Source: Treponema sp. | GTDB taxonomy: Bacteria > Spirochaetota > Spirochaetia > Treponematales > Treponemataceae | Length of the DNA: 64,000 bases | Assembly: GCA_016290335.1 (NCBI GenBank) | Contig: JAEETM010000001.1 | Coordinates: forward strand, 48,288 to 112,287 | Direction of reading: 5' to 3' | Shown: positions 34,864 to 44,890 of the stretch, one piece after another | Position numbering within the stretch: position 1 is the stretch's first letter | Layout: each line of letters opens with the position of its first letter | Made by a program: the position numbers and the translations under genes | The notes under the pieces: generated by a model | Database searches by the model: none | The model's input: the letters and a program-made list of their open reading frames with translations, nothing else | Told to the model about the DNA's origin: nothing

Positions 34864-35985
34864 CTATTTTTTCAAAATAAACAGATATTCAGATACGTGG
34901 AGATTGCGGGCATTTAGATTACGGCTTCCGCGGAAAGTATTGTATTCAATTTCTACTGATTCAAGTTTACCGTATTTAGAAAGCATGGACTTCATCTGTT
35001 CAAAGGTGATAAAGCCTTCGGAATTATAGGAGATGATGATGTATTTTGCTTTAAGATTTGCAACTATCTGTTCAAGTGACTGCAGTGCAGTTGCAGCTTT
35101 ATTGAACTCGGAGCGGTTCCAGTCCTGCGTAATTCCGCTCACCTCGCTTATTTCTACATCAAGCCTGTTTTTGAGAATGAGGTTGAGCATAAAATAGTTT
35201 GAACCATACGGATGCTGATTATAAGGCGGGTCAAGGTAGGCAATGTCTAATCCCGGCAAATCTTTTATTTTTGAAAGCTCTACTGCATCCTTCTGGAAAA
35301 CAATAAGCCCGGAGTCAAAATTGCTTAGCACAGGAGCCTTAAGTTCAATTTTCCCCAGGATTCTTGTAAGTGCATTTTTACCGGAAGCGCCAAAGCAGCC
35401 AATCCCTGTATTTTTATCTTTATAAAAGCCTTTAAAAACTCCGCTTGTATTTACATGAATGGAAGCCTCTGTAATCAGCGGTGCAAGAAAAAACTTTCGG
35501 AGATTAGATTCGGGAAGATATTTATCAATGAGATTTCTATAAGTGTCTATAAGAAGGGCATTTTCGTGGGTGTAGAATACACGCTCGCCGGGTTTTATGT
35601 CTGAATCATTTTCTGGAGCATAATTCTGGGTTATAATCCCGGAGATTTTATTATTCGCGCAATCTGCAATAATTTTTTTACGGATTTCTTCACATTCTCG
35701 TTCCGGATAATCCTTTTTGTTAGAAAGATAGCAGCTGTTTATAATCTGCGAATAATTTTCAAGGTCATTAACGATAAGATATGAGGAATGCCTCTTTAAC
35801 ATTCGTGCGACAATTCCTGAACCGGAAAACAAATCGGCACAAACAAGCTTTTCTCTGCCAAGTTCACCCGCAATCTTCCGGACTTCTTCTTCTATTTTTC
35901 CAATAAGAAGCCTTTTATTTCCAATATAAGTGATTATCTGTTCTGAAAGAAAAGCTGGATTTTCAGATTGCGGTTCGTTCATCAT
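34864..35985 (-). CDS. D12-class N6-adenine DNA methyltransferase
   Basis: The 373-aa protein has the S-adenosylmethionine motif [16 protein letters not shown] (about 49-64), the N-terminal [12 protein letters not shown] segment usual for Dam/D12-type enzymes, and the catalytic DPPY motif in [18 protein letters not shown] (about 238-255). It should methylate adenine N6. The start overlaps the udp stop by 4 bp, so it is translated with a nucleoside-salvage enzyme. No restriction endonuclease or specificity gene lies next to it, so it looks like an orphan methyltransferase. The recognition site cannot be read from sequence. Confidence 0.88.
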   Translation of the reverse strand: MMNEPQSENPAFLSEQIITYIGNKRLLIGKIEEEVRKIAGELGREKLVCADLFSGSGIVARMLKRHSSYLIVNDLENYSQIINSCYLSNKKDYPERECEEIRKKIIADCANNKISGIITQNYAPENDSDIKPGERVFYTHENALLIDTYRNLIDKYLPESNLRKFFLAPLITEASIHVNTSGVFKGFYKDKNTGIGCFGASGKNALTRILGKIELKAPVLSNFDSGLIVFQKDAVELSKIKDLPGLDIAYLDPPYNQHPYGSNYFMLNLILKNRLDVEISEVSGITQDWNRSEFNKAATALQSLEQIVANLKAKYIIISYNSEGFITFEQMKSMLSKYGKLESVEIEYNTFRGSRNLNARNLHVSEYLFILKK

Positions 35986-36770
35986 TTACAATTTTTAGCT
36001 TTATCCTGCTCAATAAGACGGCGAAGAGCTTCAACGCCAACAGTAATTGCAAGCTCGGTATCGTGAGCCTGTTTGTTAGGCAAGCCTTTTTTAGCACGCT
36101 CCTGATTTGCAACAACAAGAAAGCAGGAACCTACCCTTACGCGTAAAAATTGTCCTGCAATAAATAAAGCTGCACTTTCCATTTCGGAAGCGAGGCACCC
36201 CATTCTAAGCCAGGCCTGCCATTTATTTTCCAGCTCATAGCTTACAGGCATAACTTCAGGTTCGTGCTGACCAAAAAATGAATCCTTGCACTGAACAACG
36301 CCTGTATGGTGGCGCACATTAAGAGACTGGGCTGCCTGAACAAGTGCATTACAACAATCAAGGTTTGCAACAGCAGGATATTCAATTGGAGCAAACTCGC
36401 GGCTTGTGCCTTCCATTCTTACGGCGCCGGTTGCAATTACAATGTCGCCGCCAAGAATATCTTCCTGCATTCCGCCGCAGGTACCTACACGAATGAACGT
36501 GTGGGCACCGCATTTAGAAAGCTCCTCTATGGCGATTGCAGCAGAAGGTCCACCAATTCCAGTTGAAGTAACACTTACCTTTTCACCGGCAAGAGTTCCT
36601 GTATAAGTGGTATATTCACGCACATCTGCAACAAGCTTTGCATTCTCAAAATGAGCGGCAATCTTTTCGCAGCGTTTCGGGTCGCCCGGCATGATAATGT
36701 ATTTACCGATATCATCCGGTCCAACTCCTGTGTGATACTGTTTTCCAGAACCTTCTGTGTAATCAACCAT
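35982..36770 (-). CDS. udp: Uridine phosphorylase
   Basis: The 262-aa NP-I family enzyme splits uridine with phosphate. Motifs are [18 protein letters not shown] (phosphate-binding Gly-Asp-Pro), [27 protein letters not shown] and [13 protein letters not shown] (the ME ribose motif). The start at [13 protein letters not shown] (36770) is chosen because GGAG lies six bases upstream; a longer frame reaching 36812 would run over the upstream gene's stop and ribosome site. It follows the beta-helix gene by 16 bp and overlaps the methyltransferase gene. Confidence 0.92.
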   Translation of the reverse strand: MVDYTEGSGKQYHTGVGPDDIGKYIIMPGDPKRCEKIAAHFENAKLVADVREYTTYTGTLAGEKVSVTSTGIGGPSAAIAIEELSKCGAHTFIRVGTCGGMQEDILGGDIVIATGAVRMEGTSREFAPIEYPAVANLDCCNALVQAAQSLNVRHHTGVVQCKDSFFGQHEPEVMPVSYELENKWQAWLRMGCLASEMESAALFIAGQFLRVRVGSCFLVVANQERAKKGLPNKQAHDTELAITVGVEALRRLIEQDKAKNCK

Positions 36771-36786
36771 AGCTTTCTCCAATAAT

Positions 36787-38103
36787 TTATTTAGTTGGGA
36801 GTGCCTGAGCACCGTGTCCCTTTACAGCACCAAATAACTTCATAGTATTCTCTGAGAATGGATACTTGTTGGCATACATAGATACCTTTGAAGTAATTGA
36901 GCCCTGCTTGTTCATACCAAGAGCTTCGCGGAGCTTGTTAGCATCTGAATTAGGATCAAAGTCAGTTTTTTCTGTATAAGAAGCAGAAAGGAAGCCTTCA
37001 AGATAAGCCTGGTCAAGCATTCCCTTGAATACTGAAGGATCTTTAAGTGCAACATTATCTTCGCAGCTTTCAATACCATCCGTATCTTCAAAATCTTCAA
37101 AAGCAGCAGTATCAACCTTAAGATATTTTACAGATGGACTTACTGTGTAGCTTACATCACCTTTTTTGTTAAGGAAGAAGATGTTGTCATCAAGAGTAAC
37201 TTTAGCTTCTGCCTTAGTATTGTTTTTACTGTTATCAAAACCAGACATAATGCTCAAACCAAGAATATTGTGGCTGATATTTGCATCAACCTTGCTCAAA
37301 GCACGAATACCGTAACCCATGTCACCAAAATCCTTTGTTCGGCTCCATGTAAAGAGAACTGTGTTGTATTCAAAGTTCATTTTTGTTGCAAAAGCTTTTG
37401 CACTTCTGCATGAAACGTTACAAGCCATCATACGGCTGGAAAGGAATACGTTGTTTCTGATGTTTACGGTTCCTGTAAGATGGTTAAGGTTCAAAGCATA
37501 GTTAGAGCTGTTAAGGAAAAGACAGTTAGAAATAGTAATAGTTCCGTCTGTATTTCCGTACATAAGATATTTCTTCAAAGAAGCATAAGGATAATCGCCC
37601 TTTGTAGGTGGTTCAAGCCACATACCTGTTTCTACACCCTCTGGTTTTCCTTCCTTTGAGTGATAAGCGTTTACTTCACTGTGATCAAGAACAAATCCAT
37701 CGAATACTGTGTTGCCTTTAGGATCAGTGATATTGAACTCAACAGTACCATTCTTTGGTGGAGTTGCATTCATTTCCATTGAAGGTCTGATTGTTGTAAG
37801 GTTTTTAGCGATATCGCGGGAACTGAAATCAGCTGAATAACCGCCATAAAGCTCTACAGGCTTGTCTATTTCAATAAAACCACAGGCAGCCTTTCCTGTA
37901 TAATTACCGGCAGCAACAAGAATCTTGTCTCCAGGTGCAGCCTGTTCAACAGCACGCCAGATTGAGTTTAAAGGCTCTGCAGCGCTGGTTCCCGGATTCT
38001 TTTTCTTGCCATCCGGTGAAACATACCATGTAGTTGCTAAAGCTGGAACTACGATTGCTGCCGATACAATAAATGTTGCAAGCAGCTTTTTCATCTCTCT
38101 CAT
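36787..38103 (-). CDS. Secreted right-handed parallel beta-helix protein
   Basis: The 438-aa protein starts [18 protein letters not shown] with a signal peptide ending at VPALA, then [24 protein letters not shown], a DUF1565-type opening of secreted beta-helix proteins (given in part). Repeated strands follow ([52 protein letters not shown]) to about residue 300. Such folds are common in pectate lyases and surface proteins; I see no definite catalytic residues. AGGAGGT precedes the ATG. A TTGACA/TAGCAT promoter lies upstream, so it can head the operon with udp and the methyltransferase. Confidence 0.8.
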   Translation of the reverse strand: MREMKKLLATFIVSAAIVVPALATTWYVSPDGKKKNPGTSAAEPLNSIWRAVEQAAPGDKILVAAGNYTGKAACGFIEIDKPVELYGGYSADFSSRDIAKNLTTIRPSMEMNATPPKNGTVEFNITDPKGNTVFDGFVLDHSEVNAYHSKEGKPEGVETGMWLEPPTKGDYPYASLKKYLMYGNTDGTITISNCLFLNSSNYALNLNHLTGTVNIRNNVFLSSRMMACNVSCRSAKAFATKMNFEYNTVLFTWSRTKDFGDMGYGIRALSKVDANISHNILGLSIMSGFDNSKNNTKAEAKVTLDDNIFFLNKKGDVSYTVSPSVKYLKVDTAAFEDFEDTDGIESCEDNVALKDPSVFKGMLDQAYLEGFLSASYTEKTDFDPNSDANKLREALGMNKQGSITSKVSMYANKYPFSENTMKLFGAVKGHGAQALPTK

Positions 38104-38161
38104 ATTGTAAACCTCCTGAAAATGAGAAAAAATTTTAAAAACAGTTTTTTATTATAAATTT

Positions 38162-38190
38162 ATGCTATTCTTTTTAATATAGGGTGTCAA
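38162..38190 (-). promoter_or_regulatory. Promoter upstream of the beta-helix gene
   Basis: TTGACA (38190-38185), 17-bp spacer, TAGCAT (38167-38162) on the minus strand. The -35 overlaps the stop codon of the oxidoreductase gene (38187-38189). Confidence 0.65.
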
Positions 38191-39197
38191 GAGATTAGTT
38201 TAGCCTTAATTTCTTCCAGCACACGTAAATCTGAAATTGCTTCCTGGAGCGGGCTTTTTATCGGGGCATTTCCATCAAGAAAATCGACGGCGTTTTGAAC
38301 CATATTGGCAAAGTAACCTGTCTTTTTAGGGAGATGGATTGAACGGTCCCGCGAGAGGGAATAAAAACCTGAATAGAGCTTTGATTCTTTTCGCTGATAG
38401 AACTTGGCGTAACCGTTTCCAAGGCAGATCCGGCCTTCTGTTCCAAGAATATCAAGTCCGAAACTGAAAAAACGACTGCGCCCGCTCATAAAAAGGCTTA
38501 CATCGGGACAGCTTTTTGTAGAAAAATGTGCACTGAAGTTTCGTACGGCATTTTTATCATCCTTGAACAGACCACATACAACCGGATTTTCCAAATCTTC
38601 ATCAAGCAGAAATCTGATTATATCTACAAGATGAGTTCCGTCGTGCAAAAGACTGTAGCTGCCATCCTTTTCAAACTCGGGTGCATAAATCCGTAAGCCT
38701 GAATAAAGTTCACCGCGAATGCTCTGTAATGTTCCGATTTTTTTGATATACGCCTTTGCCGCATTATAATCTGCCGCAAAACGCCTTTCGTGATTTACCA
38801 TTATAGGAACATTATTTTCTTCTGCAGCAAGACGGATTTTTTCAGCCTCTTCTGAGTTTAAGGCAACTGGTTTTTCAAGAATAATTAGCCGTGGCCTGGC
38901 CTTAATTGCTTTTATACACTCCTCCAGATGGGAATCTTCATTTACCGCTACGGTGATAATATCTGGGATTGTTGTAAGATTTTTATACAGTTCTTCGCTG
39001 TTGGAAAAAGTTTCTGCTCCGTGAACAAACTTTCCCCAGCGTTCAAGATTTTCTTTATCTGTATCGGCGGCCGCAATCAGACGGATTTTTTTGTTTGCAA
39101 GCAATGCCATTGTGTGACTTGCCGGCTGTTCGCGTTTTTTATCAAAACCGAGAGTAAATCCGATTCGTCCAGTTCCAATTATGGCCGCTGTATACAT
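38187..39197 (-). CDS. Gfo/Idh/MocA-family NAD(P)-dependent oxidoreductase
   Basis: The 336-aa protein has the N-terminal Rossmann motif AAIIGTGRIGFTLGFD, then the family's LIILEKPVALNSEEAEKI with the active-site EKP Lys, and a substrate domain with LLHDGTHLVDIIRFLL (the GxH/D segment). It probably acts on a sugar or cyclitol; the substrate is not clear. It starts 2 bp after the aconitase-family stop, so the genes are co-transcribed, an unusual partnership with isocitrate metabolism. GAGAA precedes the ATG. Confidence 0.87.
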   Translation of the reverse strand: MYTAAIIGTGRIGFTLGFDKKREQPASHTMALLANKKIRLIAAADTDKENLERWGKFVHGAETFSNSEELYKNLTTIPDIITVAVNEDSHLEECIKAIKARPRLIILEKPVALNSEEAEKIRLAAEENNVPIMVNHERRFAADYNAAKAYIKKIGTLQSIRGELYSGLRIYAPEFEKDGSYSLLHDGTHLVDIIRFLLDEDLENPVVCGLFKDDKNAVRNFSAHFSTKSCPDVSLFMSGRSRFFSFGLDILGTEGRICLGNGYAKFYQRKESKLYSGFYSLSRDRSIHLPKKTGYFANMVQNAVDFLDGNAPIKSPLQEAISDLRVLEEIKAKLIS

Positions 39198-39198
39198 T

Positions 39199-41427
39199 TT
39201 ATTCTCTGTAGAAGTTTATAAGACAACCTGCAAGAATAATCTTTCGCTCATCGTCTGTAAGATCGCCTGTGCTGAGTTCAAACTCATTTACAGTGCCGTC
39301 AGCTTTAACAGCGTAAGCCTTGCAGCTCGGGAGCTTTTCTGCAACCATCTTCTTTACATCAGGGATAAATACATAGTCTCCGTTTGCAAATGGGAGATTT
39401 TTGTCGCCATCCTTGTACAGGAATGGGAGCATACCCCAGTTGATGAGGTTTGAACGGTAGCGTTTTGTTGCATATTCGTTTGCAATGTTAGCCCAACCGC
39501 CAAGAACCTTCTGGCAGCTTGCAGCCTGTTCGCGGGCAGAACCGTCACCAGGTTTTACAGCAAAAATAGAGCTTCCTAAACCAGCAGCAGCGGCACGGCC
39601 CTTGAACTCTGGTTTTGCGGCATCCAAGGTAGCGGCAACTTTTGCAACTTCAACTTTAACTTCATCAGCACCATCGCGAACTGCTTTTGCACGACCAACA
39701 TAAGCAGGGTCGCGGCGGCTTAAAGTAAACTCTGCCAGACCAAGCGGATTAGAACGGAATGATGAAGTCTCGCCTGAAGGGATAAGTTCATCTGTTGTAG
39801 TAACCGGGTCATGAATCTCGGAAACAATCTTAATGAGAAGGTCATCTGAGAGAGGCTTCATTGCAGGCCAGTCCTTAATATTCGGACCAAACTGGATTTC
39901 TACCTCAGGATGAGCTATGCCCTTTGAATCGTATACGCGTTTTTCGTAAATTGCTTTATCAAAGAAATATTTTTTACCACTGAACTCTGTGTCGAACTCT
40001 GTTGCAGCTGTAAGGAAGCCTTTATTTGCGGCAGTTGCGGCAATTGAGCGTGCATCCATAAGGGCAACACTGGAAAGCTGTCCGTTCTGAATCTTTGAAC
40101 CTTCGCGGTTAGGGAAGTTTCTTGTTGAGTGACGGATAGAGAATGCACCGTTTGCAGGAGTATCACCGGCACCAAAGCATGGACCACAGAATGCAGTCTT
40201 AACAACAGCACCTGCATCAATAAGCGCACCAAATGCTCCGTTTTTCATAAGCTCCATGTAAACCGGCATAGAAGCAGGATAAACGCTCAATACAAACTTA
40301 CCATTTCCACTATCCTTTCCTTTAAGGATATCGGCTGCTGCACAGATGTTTTCAAATCCACCACCTGCACAACCGGCAATAATTCCCTGATCTACATAAA
40401 GTTTTCCATTGATAATTTTGTTGTGAAGATTAAAATCTACTTTATCTCCAAAGCTGACTTTAGCGCGCTTTTCAGCATCACTTAAAACATCAGAGAGATT
40501 TTTGTTTACTTCTTCAATTGTATATGCACAGCTTGGGTGGAACGGCATTGCAATCATAGGGCGGATTTCGCTGAGGTCAAGTTCGATAGCACCATCATAG
40601 TAAGCACCGTTACCAGGTTTAAGCTCCTTGTAAGCACCAGCACGGCCGTGAATTGCATACCACTCTTCTACCTTTCCGTCTGTTTCCCAGATTGAAGAAA
40701 GACAGGTTGTTTCAGTTGTCATTACATCAACGCCAATACGGAAGTCGGCCGACAAAGCAGCCACACCAGGACCGATGAACTCCATCACCTTGTTCTTAAC
40801 AAAGCCGCTTGCAAAAACTTCTTTAATAATTGCAAGAGCAACATCCTGTGGGCCAACACCTGGAACAGGCGCACCTGTAAGGTAAATTGCAACAACTCCA
40901 GGATAGTTTACGTCATAAGTTTTACCAAGCAGCTGTTTTGCAAGCTCACCGCCGCCCTCGCCGATTGCCATTGTACCAAGAGCACCATAACGTGTGTGGC
41001 TGTCTGAACCAAGAATCATTGCACCACATTCTGCAAGCATTTCGCGGGCATACTGGTGAATTACAGCCTGATGAGGTGGAACATAAACTCCGCCGTATTT
41101 CTGTGCACAGGTAAGACCAAACATATGGTCATCATCATTTATAGTACCGCCAACTGCACAAAGAGAGTTATGGCAGTTAGTCAGAACATAAGGAATCGGG
41201 AACTTCTGTAAACCGCTGGCACGTGCTGTCTGAATAATTCCAACATAAGTAATATCGTGCGAAGTGATTTTATCAAACTTAATTTTAAGTTTAGCATCAT
41301 CGCCGCTTGTGTTATGCTTTTGTAAAATTGAATAAGCGATTGTTTTTTTTGCACCATCAGCACTGGCAGCAGCCGCAGCACTAATTTTTCCGTTTTCGTA
41401 AATTGCACCAGTTTCCCAGAGTTTCAT
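39199..41427 (-). CDS. Aconitase-family hydratase
   Basis: The 742-aa protein is a four-domain aconitase-like enzyme. Three cluster-ligand Cys are visible in [14 protein letters not shown] (one) and [17 protein letters not shown] (two). Active-site pieces include [39 protein letters not shown] and [13 protein letters not shown]. The swivel domain is at the end ([20 protein letters not shown]). It is closer in design to the YbhJ-like hydratase group than to AcnA/AcnB. Its place just after icd (46 bp) suggests citrate/isocitrate isomerisation, but that is inference. AAGGAA precedes the ATG. Confidence 0.88.
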   Translation of the reverse strand: MKLWETGAIYENGKISAAAAASADGAKKTIAYSILQKHNTSGDDAKLKIKFDKITSHDITYVGIIQTARASGLQKFPIPYVLTNCHNSLCAVGGTINDDDHMFGLTCAQKYGGVYVPPHQAVIHQYAREMLAECGAMILGSDSHTRYGALGTMAIGEGGGELAKQLLGKTYDVNYPGVVAIYLTGAPVPGVGPQDVALAIIKEVFASGFVKNKVMEFIGPGVAALSADFRIGVDVMTTETTCLSSIWETDGKVEEWYAIHGRAGAYKELKPGNGAYYDGAIELDLSEIRPMIAMPFHPSCAYTIEEVNKNLSDVLSDAEKRAKVSFGDKVDFNLHNKIINGKLYVDQGIIAGCAGGGFENICAAADILKGKDSGNGKFVLSVYPASMPVYMELMKNGAFGALIDAGAVVKTAFCGPCFGAGDTPANGAFSIRHSTRNFPNREGSKIQNGQLSSVALMDARSIAATAANKGFLTAATEFDTEFSGKKYFFDKAIYEKRVYDSKGIAHPEVEIQFGPNIKDWPAMKPLSDDLLIKIVSEIHDPVTTTDELIPSGETSSFRSNPLGLAEFTLSRRDPAYVGRAKAVRDGADEVKVEVAKVAATLDAAKPEFKGRAAAAGLGSSIFAVKPGDGSAREQAASCQKVLGGWANIANEYATKRYRSNLINWGMLPFLYKDGDKNLPFANGDYVFIPDVKKMVAEKLPSCKAYAVKADGTVNEFELSTGDLTDDERKIILAGCLINFYRE

Positions 41428-41473
41428 ATTTAATTCCTTATATTTATTTTCTATAATAAATGCTTACTATATT

Positions 41474-42688
41474 TTATTTTGCAAGTGATTCTTCAAGTCT
41501 TTTTCTGATTTCTGCAATGTATTCCCAAGAATTAAGAACAGCTTTTGCAGCAGGTTCAGCAATTCGGGCAATGTCACCTGTCATATAGCCGTCTTCAATT
41601 GTTCCAAGGGTTGCTTTTTCAAGCTTCTTTGCAAAATCAACAAGTTCTGGAGTTTCGTCGAGTTCTCCGCGTTTTGCAAGAGCACCAGTCCAGGCAAAAA
41701 TTGTAGCTACAGGGTTTGTAGATGTTTTTTCGCCTTTAAGGTAGCGGTAATAATGCTTTTGAACTGTACCGTGGCTTGCTTCGTACTCAAAGTTGCCTTC
41801 AGGACTAACAAGTACAGAAGTCATCATAGCAAGACTACCACAGGCAGAAGCAATCATATCGCTCATAACATCTCCGTCGTAGTTCTTTGTAGCCCACATA
41901 AAGCCGCCTTCGCTTCTCATAACACGGGCAACTGCATCATCAATCAAAGTATAGAAGTATTCAAGGCCGGCAGCCTCAAACTTAATTTTGTATTCTTCAT
42001 CAAAAATACGCTGGAAGATTGCCTTAAAGTTTCCATCGTAAGTCTTGCTGATAGTGTCTTTTGCACCAAACCATACGCTAACCTTTCGGTCCAAAGCATA
42101 AGTAAAGCAACAGCGGGCAAAGTTTTCTATAGATGCATCAAGATTGTGGATTCCCTGAATAATTCCAGGTCCCTTCATTTCCATAATTGTTTTGCGGATT
42201 TCCTTACCGTCAACACCGGTGAACACCAGTTCGGCGCGGCCAGCTGTAGGGCATTTAATCTCGCAGTTTTTATAAATATCTCCATAAGCGTGACGGCCAA
42301 GTACAATAGGCTTTTTCCAGCAGCTTACAGTTCCGTGGATATTGTTTACAAAAATAGGCTCGCGGAAAACTGTACCGTCAAGCTCTGCACGGATAATTCC
42401 GTTAGGACTTGGAGTGAGCTTTTTAAGCTTATACTCCTCTACTCGTGCCTGATTTGAAGTAATCGTAGCGCATTTTACGCCAACGTGAAGCCGTTTGATT
42501 GCATCTGCTGCAGCATAAGTAATTTTGTCATCTGAATCATCACGACTCTTCAATCCCAAATCATAATATTCGGTTTTAAGGTCAACAAAAGGTAAAAGAA
42601 GCTCGTCTTTAATTACCTTCCACAAAACACGTGTCATTTCGTCGCCATCAAGCTCTGCGATAGCATTTTTCATCTGAATCTTTGCCAT
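41474..42688 (-). CDS. icd: NADP-dependent isocitrate dehydrogenase, homodimeric eukaryote-like type
   Basis: The 404-aa enzyme oxidises isocitrate to 2-oxoglutarate. It belongs to the type II family: AELDGDEMTRVLWKVIK near the start, TSNQARVEEY, PSPNGIIRAELDGTVFREPI, and EASHGTVQKHYYRYLKGEKTSTNP (given in part) for NADP and substrate. Length is typical. It heads the operon with the hydratase; no citrate synthase is nearby, so the set probably serves glutamate supply. No Shine-Dalgarno is seen. A -35 TTGTAA and -10 TATAAT (42703-42698) leave nine bases before the ATG. Confidence 0.95.
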   Translation of the reverse strand: MAKIQMKNAIAELDGDEMTRVLWKVIKDELLLPFVDLKTEYYDLGLKSRDDSDDKITYAAADAIKRLHVGVKCATITSNQARVEEYKLKKLTPSPNGIIRAELDGTVFREPIFVNNIHGTVSCWKKPIVLGRHAYGDIYKNCEIKCPTAGRAELVFTGVDGKEIRKTIMEMKGPGIIQGIHNLDASIENFARCCFTYALDRKVSVWFGAKDTISKTYDGNFKAIFQRIFDEEYKIKFEAAGLEYFYTLIDDAVARVMRSEGGFMWATKNYDGDVMSDMIASACGSLAMMTSVLVSPEGNFEYEASHGTVQKHYYRYLKGEKTSTNPVATIFAWTGALAKRGELDETPELVDFAKKLEKATLGTIEDGYMTGDIARIAEPAAKAVLNSWEYIAEIRKRLEESLAK

Positions 42689-42697
42689 AATGTGAGT

Positions 42698-42726
42698 ATT
42701 ATATAAAAAAGATGGGGGCGTTACAA
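42698..42726 (-). promoter_or_regulatory. icd operon promoter
   Basis: TTGTAA (42726-42721), 17-bp spacer, TATAAT (42703-42698) on the minus strand; ATG at 42688. A start site seven bases after the -10 would leave a leader of about three nucleotides. The -35 lies inside the first codons of the antitoxin-like frame on the other strand. Confidence 0.65.
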
Positions 42727-42966
42727 TCAGATTTTTTTAGGAAGCTCAATCAATCTAAGTTGACAGTTCAACAGGTTATAAATGGTGAAGAGGTTCAGAT
42801 TTTGTACGGTCATCCAGAAAAGCCAGTAGCAAGCTTAACAAAATATCAAGAAAAATCTAAAAAACGCCCTCTTGGTAGTTATAAAGATTACGGACCTTAT
42901 TGGGAAGATGAAAGTTTCCGCCTTACTCCTGAATGGCTTTTTGATGATATGGATGATTTGATGTAG
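42712..42966 (+). CDS. Phd/YefM-like antitoxin remnant or orphan antitoxin
   Basis: The 84-aa frame contains VQQVINGEEVQILYGHPEKP and PVASLTKY (about residues 19-46), which matches the core of Phd/YefM-type antitoxins (helix, GEEV strand, KPVAxL strand). An acidic C-terminal tail with KRPLGSYKDYG and LTPEWLFDDMDDLM is typical of a toxin-binding end. The residues before it are short and atypical, and the start codon overlaps the icd promoter, so the N-terminus may be truncated. No toxin frame follows (69 bp to the next gene). A functional orphan and a decaying remnant are both possible. Confidence 0.5.
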   Translation: MGALQSDFFRKLNQSKLTVQQVINGEEVQILYGHPEKPVASLTKYQEKSKKRPLGSYKDYGPYWEDESFRLTPEWLFDDMDDLM

Positions 42967-43035
42967 GTGAAGAAAACGGATTATAGCTGATGTGGGGATA
43001 AAAATACATTAATAATGACCTTTTTTGTTTCAAGC

Positions 43036-44646
43036 TTAGTCTTCATCAAAATTAATATAATCTGAAATAATAACACCATCAGTATTTGTACGCCATTGAG
43101 CTGTAAGATCATATGCATTATCACCACCCACATCAAGATAATACAATCTTCCAGTTTCTACTTTTATTTCAGGAATATTTACATAAGAAACAGAGGATCC
43201 AATTCTCCAACCAGAAATTGCAGCTGTAGTTGTAAAAGTTTTATTATAACTTACCATTGGAACTTCAAATACCATAGATTTACCTGTATTTATTCTCTTA
43301 CCACCTGTAGATGTTATTTCTGCAAAAGAATTTGCACCTTTGTAAAGAGAAATACCAGTCTTATCATTTCCATTTGTAATTGTAATATAAGCTGCTGCAG
43401 GAGTTGAAGTATCTTTGAATGCATTTGGATCAAACCAATCTGTTGCATTAAATTCAGCTGATTTCTGACCATTTTCTTCCAAACTGAACTGGAAGAAAAC
43501 AGGTTTGTCAATATTCTTCTCTTTAGGGAAACATGTTACGATTTCACCAGTCTTTTTCTGGAATTTTCTGAATACAGGATAGATATAATAATCATCATAA
43601 GCAATATATACTTTTGTCTGTACTGTATTAGCTCCAGCAAATGCTAATGATTCGCCATAAAGTCCATTTTGACGCAATTCAACATTATAATTTGTTGAAT
43701 TGTTTATGAGTAAATAAGCTTCACCACCCATACTTGAAGAAATTGTATAAACCAAATTAGAGTTTGAATCTGAATCAGCATTGTAATAAGCATATATCAA
43801 GGCAAAAGGATTTCTTTGCAAGTCATAATAATCATATTTTCCTCGTTTATAGAGCTCATAATTTTCTGCAGTAATAACCCAAAGAACAAAATCACCAGAA
43901 TTAGAAAAAAGATATTTATTATATTTTAGACAACATGTAGCCCCTGCACGAACACCGCTAATTAAAGTTGATTCAGAAGGAGCTCCCTTAAAGCAAACCA
44001 CATTGGTATTAGATTCATTTCTTACCTTAATTGAATAATTACTATTTCTATAGTCAGTGTAATCAATCTGATAATAATCCGGCTGATAATAATAATCTGT
44101 TGCTTCAAAAAGAACCAAATCCTCTTTCCAAGAACCAGAAAGCCAAATCTTTTTTATATAAACAGTTCCGTAGGTTGCAACGTAATTATTATTATTATCG
44201 TGAATATAAAATCTAAGTCTTGTTGCTGTATCAGCACAATCTGAGTAATTTCCACCATTAGTCCAATCTATATATTGTGCACCAGCAAGACACTTTCCAC
44301 TTGGTGTCCAGGAGGGATCTTGCTCATTTTGATAAAGTGTTTCCGAAGCTTGTATTTCATTATTCCATAATTCAACACAAAGCCCAGTACCATTCGGTGA
44401 CTTCCAAGAACAATCCACATTTAATGTTGTATATCCGCTACCTTCCGGAATATACGGAATATAAAAAAAATTATCCCAATCATAACATTCCAATATATAA
44501 GGTTCTCTGACTGTTTTTTCATATACATCACCACTTCCATCAAGATAAATAATTCTCGTACGTATTGAAGATTCCATACATGAAGAAAAAACAATAACGA
44601 AAAATATTAAAGAAAAAACCGATAAACTTTTAGAATACTTTTTCAT
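43036..44646 (-). CDS. Secreted lipoprotein of unknown function
   Basis: The 536-aa protein has a lipoprotein signal peptide (MKKYSKSLSVFSLIFFVIVFSSC in two parts: hydrophobic core then FSSC lipobox with Cys at about residue 23). The mature part is rich in Tyr, Asn, Ser and aromatic-alternating strands, consistent with beta-sandwich domains. I recognise no enzyme motif. The start at 44646 is chosen for the signal peptide; ATG 44667 is in frame and lies five bases after an extended -10 (TGCTATAAT, ending 44673), so the leader is very short either way. It stands alone between an antitoxin-like gene and a heptanucleotide array, an accessory-looking spot. Confidence 0.6.
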   Translation of the reverse strand: MKKYSKSLSVFSLIFFVIVFSSCMESSIRTRIIYLDGSGDVYEKTVREPYILECYDWDNFFYIPYIPEGSGYTTLNVDCSWKSPNGTGLCVELWNNEIQASETLYQNEQDPSWTPSGKCLAGAQYIDWTNGGNYSDCADTATRLRFYIHDNNNNYVATYGTVYIKKIWLSGSWKEDLVLFEATDYYYQPDYYQIDYTDYRNSNYSIKVRNESNTNVVCFKGAPSESTLISGVRAGATCCLKYNKYLFSNSGDFVLWVITAENYELYKRGKYDYYDLQRNPFALIYAYYNADSDSNSNLVYTISSSMGGEAYLLINNSTNYNVELRQNGLYGESLAFAGANTVQTKVYIAYDDYYIYPVFRKFQKKTGEIVTCFPKEKNIDKPVFFQFSLEENGQKSAEFNATDWFDPNAFKDTSTPAAAYITITNGNDKTGISLYKGANSFAEITSTGGKRINTGKSMVFEVPMVSYNKTFTTTAAISGWRIGSSVSYVNIPEIKVETGRLYYLDVGGDNAYDLTAQWRTNTDGVIISDYINFDED

Positions 44647-44743
44647 CAAAAAATCCATTTCCAACATAAATAATTATAGCATACTCTGCCAGCATTTCCA
44701 CATTTTTACTTACCTTTAAGACCATTATCTGCCAAAAAATACT

Positions 44744-44827
44744 CATTCCACATTCCACATTCCACATTCAACATTCAGCATTATGCATTATGCATTATGC
44801 ATTACGCATTAAGCATTATGAATTATC
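44744..44827. repeat. Heptanucleotide tandem array (CATTCCA / CATTATG units)
   Basis: Twelve consecutive 7-bp units: three CATTCCA, CATTCAA, CATTCAG, three CATTATG, CATTACG, CATTAAG, CATTATG, AATTATC. It has the same CATTNNN grammar and shared CATTATG unit as the array at 14143-14240, 30 kb away. It lies upstream of the sugar-sensing operon. Confidence 0.93.
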
Positions 44828-44861
44828 ATTGCATTTCCCCCTTTTCAGCTATAAAATAAAG

Positions 44862-44881
44862 TATAATATTAAACGTTTAAT
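44862..44881 (+). promoter_or_regulatory. -10 box and LacI-type palindromic operator of the sugar-sensing operon
   Basis: TATAAT (44862-44867) is followed directly by ATTAAACGTTTAAT (44868-44881), a perfect 14-bp palindrome with the AAACGTTT core usual for LacI/GalR-family operators. It covers the likely start site, so a repressor bound there would block transcription. No lacI-family gene is in the window. Confidence 0.65.
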
Positions 44882-44890
44882 CGGAGTTCT

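Noticed and set aside
34864..35985. Restriction-modification system
   Set aside because: Only the methyltransferase is present. Neighbours are udp and pncB/nadE, with no endonuclease-like frame on either strand.
41753..42457. 234-codon open frame opposite icd
   Set aside because: It lies wholly within a textbook isocitrate dehydrogenase gene and has no start signal or recognisable fold.
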